Below, piece after piece: positions 53,840-64,000 of a stretch of DNA of 64,000 bases. Source of the DNA: Cryptomeria japonica (Eukaryota; Streptophyta; Pinopsida; Cupressales; Cupressaceae); assembly GCF_030272615.1 (NCBI RefSeq), contig NC_081413.1, forward strand, positions 98,333,239 to 98,397,238, in the 5' to 3' direction. A program made the translations under genes and the position numbers. The number at the start of each line of letters is the position of its first letter. Position 1 is the first letter of the stretch. A model generated the notes under the pieces. That model worked only from the letters and a program-made list of their open reading frames with translations. It searched no databases and was not told the origin of the DNA.

Positions 53840-55451
53840 TGTCCATGTTTCATTCTTCTTGATTTGATTCAGGTATCAGACATGTGTTTTGTCTCAGTTT
53901 GTTCCTTATCATTACTGGATCATCTGCATCTCCTATAATTTGACTTGAAGCATGATTTCTTATGACATATTTAGCTAATATAGGTTCAGTAGGCTCTCTA
54001 TGATCTTCTTCTTCACTTGGTAACTGAGTATTCTCTTCATTTTCTTCATCAACTTTCTCGGTAAAATTTCTCGGTTGAACATAAACAAATTCTTCATAAT
54101 TTTCTGGTTCTTTGGAATTTGCTTCATCATTTCTTTCTGCAAATTCATCAATTTTCACATTTGCACTTTCTACTATTTTGTTAGATGATTTTATCACACA
54201 TCTAAATGCTTTGCTTCTAAAAGAATAACCAGGAAATGTTCCTTCATTGCTTTTCTGATCAAACTTTCCATTTCTCTCATTTTTGTGAACATAACATCTA
54301 CTTCCAAATATCTTAAAATAACTTACATTGGGTTTCCCATCATACCAGATTTCATATGGTGTCTTCAAAGTTCCTTTCTTCAGTTGTACTCGGTTCAGGG
54401 TGTAAACAGTAGTGTTGATTTCTTCTCTCCAAAATGTTTGAGGTACCCTCTTTTCTATCATCAGGTTTCTTGCACAATCTAGAATTGATCTATTTCTTCT
54501 TTCAGCTATACCATTTTCCTGAGGTGTTCTTGGTGCAGACACTTGTTTCTTTATACCATGATTATTGCAAAATAGGTTAAATTGATCAGAAATGAATTCT
54601 CCTCCTCTATCAGATCTTAGACATTTCAACTGTCTTCCTGTTTCTTTTTCAACTCTAGCCTTACACCATTTGAACATTTGAAAGGCTTTTGATTTCTCTT
54701 TTAAAAATATAACTGACATCATTCTTGAGTAATCATCCACAAATAATATGAAGTATCTATCTCCATAATAACTTTCAACTTTCATAGGACCACAAAGATC
54801 AGTGTGCACAAGATCTAAAATTCCTTTAGAAGTGTAAGAGTTACTTGTAAAACTTGACCTTATCATCTTACTCATCTGGCATCCACAACATATTGCATTA
54901 TTTGGTTTTTAAAAGCTAGGTAGACCTCTTACTCGGTGCTTTTTGCTTATTTTGATCAGGTTATCAAAATTTACATGACAAAACCTTTTATGCCATAACT
55001 AGGTATCATCTATGTTAGCATACAGACAATTGTTCTTAGTAGAGTCAAGATGAAATGTATTTCCTTTTGTTTGTGTCTCGGTATCAGCTACCTTTCCATG
55101 TTTGTCATGAACTTTGACACATCCCTTCTGAAATTCTATTCAGTATCTTGTATTGTTTAGTTGTGCTACACTCAACAAATTGTACTTCAAACCTTCAACC
55201 TAGTATACATCATCACATTTAGCATTGTCAAGAAGTGTTATGGATCCTTTACCTTTCACCAGACATGGTGCATCATTACCAATTCTTACATAACCTCCAT
55301 CATAGTCTTCTAATTTAACAAACTTGTGTTTATCACCTATCATGTGATGTGAGCATCCACTATCTATGATCCAAGAATCATTTTTATTTATGTGAGATAT
55401 TAGGGATTTTTCTTCATACCTTTCTTCATCTGATCCATCTTTGATGGCCAC
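53840..55451 (-). pseudogene. Copia 3 protease and integrase
   Basis: Protease WIIDSGCSHHMIGDKHKF near 55330-55380 (triad intact). Zinc finger LWHKRFCHVNFDNLIKISKK near 54960-55005 with CCGCQMSKM. Core from 54875: LDLVHTDLCGPMKVESYYGD, VDDYSRMMSVIFLKEKSKAF, CLRSDRGGEFISDQF, NGIAERRNRSILDCA, YEIWYDGKPNVSYFKIFGSR. Stops near 55200, 55140, 55002 and 54910. Relative to copia 4, about 70 bases are deleted at 53870, joining TCLIPE to an out-of-frame SNQEE and breaking the link to RT. Confidence 0.86.
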
Positions 55452-56513
55452 ATAAACAACTTCCTCTGTATCAGTTCCATCAGATTTATCATCATTGGAT
55501 TCCTCATCAACTACTAGGCATGTCTTTTTATCTTTCCTTCTGAAGTCTCGGTGTCCTCTATATTGGTTGTCTTTCTATCTGTCATCTCGGTAGTCTCTCT
55601 TTTCACTAGATTCTTTGTCAGGACAGTTAGAAGCCATATGTTGTATTCTATCATAGTTAAAACATTTCCAAGGTAGCTTTCCTTTATACTCACTTTTTCC
55701 TCTCGATAACCTTCTAGATAATAATGCTTCAAACTCTTCTTTCTTTTTGATTTCTTCATATAGTTTGTGTACCTCTTCCATGTTTTTACAAAATCTTTCA
55801 CTTTCTCCACTATGATTTCCTTTAGTATACTTATACATTCTATCATTATAATCATCAGATTCACCAATATGAAAAGAACCGAATGCAGATTCAACTTTAT
55901 TTACCGAAGACCCACTGTTATCAAAATTACTTAACTCAAATGCATGTAGCTTACCAATAGTAGCATCCAAATAAACTGACATATTTGATACAGATCTTAG
56001 TTCATTGATTGCAGAGACATGAATGACATAAGCAGGAAGAAGTGTTCTAAGCAACTTACTTGTTACATCCTTTTCTTCAATAGTTCCTCCTGCTCCTTTG
56101 ATTTGATTGACAATCTCCTTTAACCTTGTACTGTATTGAGTTATGTTCACACCTTCATTCATTCTCATGTATTCAAGTTGACCTCTTAAGATATCTACTT
56201 TTTCTCTTTGAACATGTTCATCACCACCATACACAGATATGAGCTTGCTCCACATTGCTTTGGCATCATTGCAGCCTTCTAGGTCATTAAACTCTGAGTC
56301 GGTTAATGCAGATGTTATTTCAATCATAGCTTGAATATGTTCATGCTTTGCCTTTATCTCTTCCACTGTCATCGGTTTGGTGTTGGGTTCTATGTAATCA
56401 TTCTCCAAATAATATGTTTCATATTCTCTAATTCCTAATAAGTTCAAATTCATCCTTTTCTGCCATGTGGAGAAACTAGGCTTATTCAGCTTTGGTGGAT
56501 CCCTTTTGTACAT
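55452..56513 (-). pseudogene. Copia 3 gag
   Basis: MYKRDPPKLNKPSFSTWQKR at 56513, then the gag domain (DLEGCNDAKAMWSKLISVYG; QREKVDILRGQLEYMRMNEG; INQIKGAGG-type NQIKGAGGTIEEKDVTSKLL). The frame is open to 55575. Zinc knuckle CFNYDRIQHMASNC lacks the second Cys and the usual Gly. A stop at 55575 separates gag from the spacer before protease. Confidence 0.87.
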
Positions 56514-56563
56514 CTTCAGATCTTTGCCTCAAGTACCTTTAAACTTTTCTTCCGGAGTCCAAA

Positions 56564-56575
56564 GCTCTGATACCA
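56564..56575 (-). promoter_or_regulatory. Copia 3 primer-binding site
   Basis: GCTCTGATACCA on the plus strand, i.e. TGGTATCAGAGC on the minus strand, two bases from the LTR; initiator-Met-tRNA type. Confidence 0.92.
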
Positions 56576-56577
56576 AT

Positions 56578-58146
56578 TGTTAGTTGAGATGAGAGGGGAT
56601 GTGAATCATAAAACTTACCATTCAATATATTTAATAGATTCAACCTCGGTAGCCTTTAATGATATGCAACTAAGACTGTAAATCATTCAATACTTATAAA
56701 TAGATACACTTAAACATCATAACACATATAACACCAGATTTAATGTGGAAACCTAAATAGGGAAAAACCAGTATGGGATTTTGGACCCACTAAGAAATAT
56801 ACCCTTCTAGAGTATACACGGTTGAAAGCAAATCTTGTTAAAGATTACAAACACATTGCTAGATGTGACCCGGTTAAGGGATTTCCCTTAGACTTGTTAG
56901 AGTCTTGCACTTTGTTAGAAGTGACCTTGTCAAAGGATTCCAAACACTTATTTAGAATGTTACCTTGCTAGAGGGTTTACAAATAAGACTGTTAAGTCCA
57001 CTCAGTTAAGATATTTCCTATCACTTACAAAATAAACAACAGTAATAAAATATATATGCAACTTCACATCTGAAATGCTAAAGCAGATTCTATTTGCTCA
57101 AAACAATCTTGTCATACAACTTATCTTGTCCCTTGTTGGGCTTGCTGGGCTTCTCAATTTGTTCTTCAATCAGATCTTCAAGCTTCTGTGCTCAGTGAAC
57201 ATTACTTTAGCATCATTGTGCATATATTTTGCCCGCATACATTGTTCATCAACAATTCCTTATTTATAGATAGTTCCCAACCACTTAATCTCCTTGATCA
57301 CATTTCTCATGATCAATCTTAGCCATTAGATCTTTAAACTTGACTAGGTTCATTGTATCCTTCGATCTGAAAACATTTTACCTTGCCCTAGAACTTGCAT
57401 TCCTTCCTTGGAACTTGTGCTAGGTTATTGCAATTCAATCTGTGGTTTAGATCTTCCTCTTTGATTTTCCATGTAGTCGATCCTCAACATACTTCATGTG
57501 CAGCATAGGAATCATTTATTCATCTCTAGCTCATCATCATCCTTTATTAAATAATGCTTTTATCTATCCCTAGAACTTGCATTCCTTCCTTGGAACTTGT
57601 GCTAGGTTATTGCAATTCAATCTGTGCTGTAGATCTTCCACTTTGATTTTAGATGTAGTCGATCCTCAACATACTTCATGCACGGCATATGAATCATTTA
57701 TTCATCTCTAGCTCATCATCATCCTTTATTAAATAATGCCTTCTTTAACCAATATCGATAACCTTAGGGTTTACCGACTAGGTTCTTTGCTTGGTGACAT
57801 AGTACAATATTAAAAAAACATATGTAGGATATCAAAAACAATCAAAACAACATGATCTCATAATTGTCTAACTCAGTAATAGTTTCCCATTAAATAACTT
57901 ATTATTCCACTTCATTATCACATTCTTTTTGAGTCACTTACCGACCTCTTAATTTTCTTCAAAACATACTTCTTAAGATATGGCAACATCATTCTGATTC
58001 AGAAAATCAATTGCTTGACATCAATGACAAAATAATATTATTAAGATAGTAATCATCCTTCTTCATTTATATCAATGATCTACAAAAACCTTCTCAATAT
58101 CCTTATTGAAATGCCAACAATCTCCTTTTCTGTTGTAATGCCAACA
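56578..58146 (-). repeat. Shared middle LTR with internal duplication
   Basis: TGTTAGTTGAGATGAGAGGG to AATGCCAACA. A 182-bp unit starting CCCTAGAACTTGCATTCC at 57386 repeats at 57568, replacing about 80 bases present in the left LTR. It serves as 5' LTR of copia 3 and 3' LTR of copia 4. Confidence 0.9.
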
Positions 58147-58505
58147 ATCTCCCCCTTTGGCATTGATGGCAAAACCAACTTGATTTGATTCAATTGATTT
58201 GGATTCTAATTGTTGTGTCAACTTCTCCAGCTGTGTAGATTTCTTCTGAAGTCTTCTCCTCCTCTCATTAGTCTTCAATATTTAGTCTTCTCCCCCTTTG
58301 ACAAGAATGCCAAAAAGAAAACTAATTCATGATTTCTGCCTTTGTGAGGTAATATCCTTGTAGTCTCATTCATGGTCAGAGCATCTTTGTCTTTAATCAC
58401 TTTTTACTGTACAACTTTAGGTGACCTCCTAAAGTGTAAAGCAACATCAACTTCATAGATAATTATTCTTTAGATTCAGAGAACTGATGCTTTCACCGAA
58501 TTGTG
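58147..58505 (-). promoter_or_regulatory. Copia 4 polypurine tract and 3' leader
   Basis: Minus strand GCCAAAGGGGGAGAT at 58147-58161 next to the LTR; a second AAAGGGGGAGAAG run near 58285. No gene in the leader. Confidence 0.8.
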
Positions 58506-59988
58506 TCAGTGAGTACTAGATAGGGGTAGGACCCCTAACTCACTTCTGAGATACTCAAAAGTGTCCCTTGGTAGTGGCTTTGTGAAAATATCTGCTATTT
58601 GTTCCTTTGGACTGATATATTCCAGCATAACTTTCCTCTCTTGAACTTCTTCTATGAGATAATGATACTTTCTAGAGATATGCTTTGTCTTAGAGTGCAT
58701 TAATGGATTCTTTGAAATGTTAATGACACTAGTATTATCACATAATACAGTTACTGGTTCGGTAACTTTCTTATTCATACCTTCCAACAGTTGTTTGATC
58801 CATGCTATATTGGTAAAATTCAATGCTACAGCGACATATTCAACTTTAGTTGTTGATTGTGAAATGCATCCTTGTTTCTTGCTATGCCAACTTCCTAGTC
58901 TATCTCCCAAGAAGAAAGCTCCACCACTTGTGCTTTTCCTATCATCAATGTTTCCTGCCCAATCAGCACCAGTATAGACTTTTAGGTCAAAAATATTCCC
59001 TTTTTGATATGCTAAGCCATAATCTTCAGTGCTTTTCAGGTATCTCAAAATTCTCTTGATTGTTGTCATATGTGTTTCCTTGGGATCTGCAAAAAATCTT
59101 GCAACTATACCTACTGCATGTGCTATATCTGGTCTATTGTGAACCACATATTGCAACTTTCCAATCATAGATCGGTAAAGTGTCTCATCAACAGATGCAG
59201 ATTCATCATTCTTTGATAGTTTACAGCTGGTAGTCATAGGAGTACTTACAGGTTTAGAATCTTCCATTCCAAATTTCTTCAGGATTTCCTTTATATAATT
59301 GTATTGAGTAATGAAAATCTCATTTTTCATTTGCAATATCTGTAAACCTATAAATACTTTATTTCACCAATTAATGACATCTTAAATTCTTTGCACATTT
59401 CATTTCCAAAGTTCTTGCATAGGGAGTCATTTCCAAAAAAACAATATCATCAACAAATATGGCTAAAACCAGTATACCATTGTTCTCATCATTCTTCATA
59501 TACATGTTGTTTTCACTTATCCTTATAAATCCAATCTTGATTAAATAAGAGTGCAGTCTTTCATACCATGCTTTGGGTGCTTGCTTTAGACCATATAATG
59601 CTTTGTTCATCTTACATACCTGATCTTTATTCTTGTCTTCAATAAATCCTTCAGGATGTTCAATGTAAACTTCTTCTTCTAGTATACCATTTAGAAAGGC
59701 AGATTTAACATCCATTTGATATACCTTGAAATTTTTGTAAGCAGCATATGCCAACAATGTTCTTACTCCTTCAAGTCTTGCCACTGGTGCAAAAGTTTCA
59801 CCATAATCAATTCCTTCTTCTTGAGCATAACCTTTGCAAACTAATCTTGCTTTATTCCGAATGACCTCACCTTTTTCATTCAGCTTGTTTCTGAAAATCC
59901 ACTTTGTATCGATTACATTTTTCTCCTTTGGTCTTGAGACCAATGTCCATGTTTCATTCTTCTTGACTTGATCAATCTCTTCTGTCAA
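58506..59988 (-). pseudogene. Copia 4 reverse transcriptase and RNase H
   Basis: 59371-59988: [80 protein letters not shown] and an intact FVDD, then a one-base frameshift at about 59440 (FVDDIVF into LEMTPYA). 58506-59336 continues [92 protein letters not shown]. In RNase H the catalytic YTDVDW of copia 3 is YTGADW here. Confidence 0.88.
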
Positions 59989-61625
59989 AGCATTTATTCA
60001 ATCTTCATTACTAGATGCCTCTTTTACTATCCTTGGTTCAAATTCAGGTATCAGACATGTGTTTTGTCTTAGTTTGTTCCTTGTCATTACTGGATCATCC
60101 ATATCTCCTATAATTTGACTTGAAGCATGATTTCTTATGACATATTTGGCTAATATAGGCTTGGTAGGCTCTATATGATCTTCTTCTTCACTCGATAACT
60201 AAGTATTCTTTTCATTTTCTTCATCAACTTTCTCGGTAGAATTTCTCGGTTGAACATAAACAAATTCTTCATAATTTTCTGGTTCTTTGGAATTTGCTTC
60301 ATCATTTCTTTCTGCAAATTCATCAATTTTCACATTTGCACTTTCTACTATTTTGTTAGATGATTTTATCACACATTTAAATGCTTTGCTTCTAGAAGAA
60401 TAACCAAGAAATGTTCCTTCATCGCTTTTTTGATCAAACTTTCCATTTTTGTCATCTTTGTGAACATAACATCTACTTCCAAATATCTTAAAATAACTTA
60501 CATTGGGTTTCTTATCATACCAGATTTCATATGGTGTCTTCAAAGTTCCTTTCTTTAGTTGTACTCAGTTCAGGGTATAAACAGCAGTGCTGATTGCTTC
60601 TCTCCAAAATGTTTGAGGTACCCTGTTTTCTATCATCAGGGTTCTGGCACAATCTATAATTGATCTATTTCTTCTTTCAACTATCCCATTTTGCTGAGGT
60701 GTTCTCGGTGTAGACACTTGTCTCTTTATACCATGATTATTGCAAAATATGTTAAATTGATCAGAAATGAATTCTCCTCCTCTATCAAATCTTAGACATT
60801 TCAACTGTCTTCCTATTTCTTTTTCAACTCTAGCCTTATACCATTTGAACATTTGAATGGCTTTTGATTTCTCTTTTAAAAACATAAATGACATCAATCT
60901 TGATTAATCATCCACAAATAATATGAAGTCTCTATCTCCATAATAACTTTGAACTTTCATAGGACCACAAAGATCAGTGTGCACAAGATCTAAAATTCTT
61001 TTAGAAGTGTAGGACTTACTTGTAAAACTTGACATTGTCATCTTACCCATCTGGTTCCGCGATATATTGCATTCTCTAGTTTTTCCAAGCTAGGTAGACC
61101 TCTTACTCGGTGTTTTTTACTTATGTTGATCAGGTTATCAAAATTTACATGACAAAACCATTTATGCCATAGCTAGGTATCATCTATGTTAGCATACAGA
61201 CAATTGTTCTTAGTAGAGTCAAGATGAAATGTATTACCTTTTGTTTGTGTCTCGGTAGAAGCTACCTTTCCATGTTTGTCATGAACTTTGACACATCCCT
61301 TCTGAAATTCTTTTCTGTATCCTGTATTGTTTAGTTGTGCTACACTCAACAAATTGTATTTAAAACCTTCAACCCAGTATACATCATCACATTTAGCATT
61401 GTCAAGAAGTGTTATGGATCCTTTACCTTTCACTGGACATGGTGCATCATTACCAAATCTTACATAACTTCCATCATAGTCTTCTAATTTAACAAACTTT
61501 TGTTTATCGCCTGTCATGTGATGTGAGCATCCACTATCTATGATCCAAGAAACATTTTTATTTATGTGAGATATTAGGGCTTTTTCTTCATACCTTTCTT
61601 TCTCCGATCCATCTTTGATGGCCAC
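59989..61625 (-). pseudogene. Copia 4 protease and integrase
   Basis: 61173-61625 holds WIIDSGCSHHMTGDKQKF and NLLSVAQLNNTGYRKEF. The zinc finger region near 61060-61170 is damaged: HKWFCHVNFDNLINIS remains and its CX2C partner is lost. 60565-60897 reads CLRFDRGGEFISDQFNIFCN and NGIVERRNRSIIDCA (Glu present). 60199-60543 reads YEIWYDKKPNVSYFKIFGSR and GTFLGYSSRSKAFKCVIKSS. Stops near 60545, 60905, 61170, 60198 and 59998. Confidence 0.85.
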
Positions 61626-62687
61626 ATAAATAACTTCCTCTGTATCAGTTCCATTAGATTTATCAGCATTGGATTCCTCATCAGCTATTAGGTATGTCTT
61701 TCTATCTTTCCTTCTGAAGTCTTGGTGTCCTCTGTATTGGTTGTCTTTCTATCTGTCATCTCGGTAGTCTCTCTTTTCACTAGATTCTTTGTCAGGACAG
61801 TTACAAGCCATATGTCCTATTCTATCACAGTTAAAACATTTCCAAGGTAGCTTTCCTTTATACTCACCTTTTCATCTCGATAACCTTTTGGATAATAATG
61901 CTTCAAACTCTTCTTTCTTTTTTATTTCTTCATATAGTTTGTGTACCTCTTCCATATTTTTATGAAATCTTTCACTTGCTCCACTATGATTTCCTTCAGT
62001 ATACTTATACATTCTATCATTGTAATCATCAGATTCACCAATATGAAAAGAACTGAATGCAGATTCAACTTTATTTATCGAAGACCCACTGTTATCAAAA
62101 TTATTTAACTCAAATGCATGTAGCTTACCAATAGTAGCATCCAAAGAAACTGACATATTTGGTACAGATCTTAGTTCATTGATTGTAGAGACACGAATGG
62201 CATAAGCAAGTAGAAGTGTTCTAAGCAACTTACTTGTTACATTCTTTTCTTCAATAGTTCCTCCTGCTCCTTTGATTTGATTGATAGTCTCCTTTAACCT
62301 TGTACTGTATTGAGTTATGTTCTCACCTTCTTTCATTCTCATGGATTCAAGTTGACCTCTTAGGCTATCTACTTTTTCTCTCTGAACATGTTCATCACCA
62401 CCATACATAGATATGAGCTTGTTCCACATTGCTTTGGCATCATTGCAGCCTTCTAGGTCATTAAATTGTGAGTCGGTTAATGCAGATGTTATTTCAATCA
62501 TAGCTTGAATATGTTCTTGCTTTGCCTTTATCTCTTCCATTGTCATTGGGTTGGTTCTGGGTGCTAGGTAATCATTCTCTAGATAATATGTTGCATATTC
62601 TCCAATTCCTGATAAGTGCAACTTCATCCTTTTCTACTATGTGGAGAAACTAGACTTGTTCAACTTTGGTGCATCCCTTTTGTACAT
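61626..62687 (-). pseudogene. Copia 4 gag
   Basis: Start MYKRDAPKLNKSSFST at 62687, one stop at about 62637, then open 61872-62627 with DLEGCNDAKAMWNKLISMYG, QREKVDSLRGQLESMRMKEG and ASERFHKNMEEVHKLYEEIK. A stop near 61872 precedes a zinc knuckle CFNCDRIGHMACNC near 61805-61850, which keeps all four ligands, unlike copia 3. Confidence 0.86.
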
Positions 62688-62737
62688 CTTCGGATCTTTG
62701 CCTCAAGTACCTTTAAACTTTTCTTCTGGAGTCCAAA

Positions 62738-62749
62738 GCTCTAATACTA
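62738..62749 (-). promoter_or_regulatory. Copia 4 primer-binding site (mutated)
   Basis: GCTCTAATACTA on the plus strand: the initiator-Met-tRNA complement with two substitutions, two bases from the LTR start. Confidence 0.8.
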
Positions 62750-62751
62750 AT

Positions 62752-64000
62752 TGTTAGCTGAGATGAGAGTGGGGGGGGGGGGGTGAATCATAAAACTTAT
62801 AATTCAATATATTCAACAGATTCAACCTTGGTAGCCTTTAATGATATGCAACTAAGACTGTAAATCATTCAATACTTATAAACAGATACACTTAAACATC
62901 ATAACACATATAACACTAGATTTAACATGGAAACCCAAATAGGGAAAAACCACTGTGGGATTTTGGACCCACTAAGAAATATACCCTTCTAGAGTATGCT
63001 CGGTTAAAAGCAAATCCTGTTAAATATTACAAACACATTGCTAGATGTGACCCGGTTAAGGGATTTCCCTTAGACTTGTTAGAGTCTTGCACTTTGTTAG
63101 AAGTGACCTTGTCAAAGGATTTCAAACACTCATTTAGAATGGTACCTTGCTAGAGGGTTTACAAATAAGACTGTTAATTCCACTCGGTTAAGAGATTTCC
63201 TATCACTTACAAAATAAACAACAGTAATAAAATATATCTACAACTTCACATCTGAAATGCTAAAGTAGATTCTATTTGCTCAAAAAAATCTTGTCATACA
63301 ACGTATCTTGTCCCTTGTTGGGCTTGCTGGGCTTCTCAATCTATTCTTCAATCACATCTTCAAGCTTTTGTGCTCGGTAAACATTACTGTAGCATCATTG
63401 TGCATACATTGTTTATCAACAATTCCTTATTTATAGACAGTTCCCAACTGCTTAATCTCCTTGATCATATTTCCCATGATCAATCTTAGCCATTAGATCT
63501 GTAAACTTGACTAGGTTCATTGTATCCTTTGATCTGAAAACGTTTTACCTTGCCTTGGAACTTGTGCTAGGTTATTGTGGTTCAATCTATGTTGTAGATC
63601 TTCCTCTTTGATTTTCCATGTCGTCGATCCTCAACATACTTCATTCACGGCATAGCAATCATTTATTCATCTCCAGCTCATCAACATCCTTTATTAAATA
63701 ATATTTTTATCCATCCAATGTGATCTATTATAACTCAGTTGTTACTCGGTAAATACTAAACTTCACTCAGTAGACATTCTGCCTTCTTTAACCGATATCG
63801 ATAAACTTAGGCTTTACCGACCAGGTTATTTGCTCAGTGACATAGTACAATATTAAACAACATATGTAGGATATAAAAAACAATCAAAACAACATAATCT
63901 CATCATTGTCTAACTCGGTAATAGTTGCCCATTGAATAACTTATTATTCCCCTCCATTATCACATTCTTTTTGAGTCATTTACCGACCTCTTAATTTTCA
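62752..64000 (-). repeat. Copia 4 5' LTR (runs off the window)
   Basis: Starts TGTTAGCTGAGATGAGAG followed by a 12-base G run; matches the left LTR to the window edge, including the ATGTGATCTATTATAACT segment that the middle LTR lacks. Confidence 0.9.

Larger units (their letters stand above)
50576..64000 (-). mobile_element. Tandem copia 3 / copia 4 array sharing a middle LTR
   Basis: Order LTR (50576-52038), interior 3 (52039-56577), LTR (56578-58146), interior 4 (58147-62751), LTR (62752 to beyond window), all minus strand and one family. There is a single LTR, not two LTRs with target duplications, between the interiors. Such LTR-int-LTR-int-LTR structures come from unequal recombination between LTRs or from integration of concatemers. 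The family differs from copia 1/2 (LTR about 1.46 kb; gag start MYKRDPPKLNKPSF). Confidence 0.9.

Noticed and set aside
1-64000. tRNA, rRNA, CRISPR array or bacterial-type operon
   Set aside because: Nothing with cloverleaf, rRNA or spaced-repeat character was seen; primer-site matches to tRNA are 12 bases long and belong to LTR elements.

Overview
This is a stretch of plant nuclear genome made almost entirely of nested transposable elements. No intact host gene is visible. Evidence for a plant: Ty1/copia and Ty3/gypsy (Tat-type) retrotransposons with initiator-Met-tRNA primer sites, a plant mobile domain (PMD) pseudogene, GT-AG introns and long low-complexity arrays. A large, repeat-rich genome such as a gymnosperm fits, but the sequence alone does not prove the species.

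Layout. (1) 1-2.6 kb, plus strand: a decayed PMD (MAIN-like) gene with an exon-like end at 1-41 and a TAGCGCTATTG-rich degenerate repeat behind it; then 2.2 kb of ATGA-rich non-coding DNA. (2) The oldest mobile element is a minus-strand Ty3/gypsy Tat-lineage element, now in three pieces: integrase and dual RNase H at 5196-7242, reverse transcriptase-protease-gag C-terminus at 15293-19243, and gag N-terminus at 48170-49479. (3) The first break is an 8,050-bp plus-strand LTR element (7243-15292) with LTRs of about 1.17 kb and a perfect 5-bp duplication AATAG. It has a coiled-coil/zinc-knuckle gag-like region and a large ORF I do not recognise, but no protease, integrase or reverse transcriptase.

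(4) The second break is the main discovery candidate: a 28.9-kb DNA transposon (19244-48169) with terminal inverted repeats beginning GGGTAAGTG and a 4-bp duplication AACT. Removing it lets the Tat gag frame read straight through. It carries two convergent genes. On the plus strand is a multi-exon gene of unknown function with phase-0 micro-exons. On the minus strand is an intron-containing transposase-like gene with DFAENY, DNCTAQFKN and GHGKG..DG motifs. Between them lies a satellite of roughly 350-bp units. A 3.2-kb all-purine array sits at the 5' side of the transposase gene, bordered by palindromic CATAACCCG repeats that also occur inside the left end. Two copia elements of one family (22016-30377 minus, 32424-39114 plus) later inserted into it. 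One of them holds a further 1.4-kb insert with a TG microsatellite and five tandem hairpins.

(5) 50576-64000: two minus-strand copia elements of a second family in an LTR-internal-LTR-internal-LTR tandem that shares the middle LTR.

Order of events inferred from nesting: Tat element first; then the TIR transposon and the 8-kb element into it; then the copia elements. Every coding region inspected carries stops, frameshifts or altered catalytic residues, so nothing here looks autonomous today.
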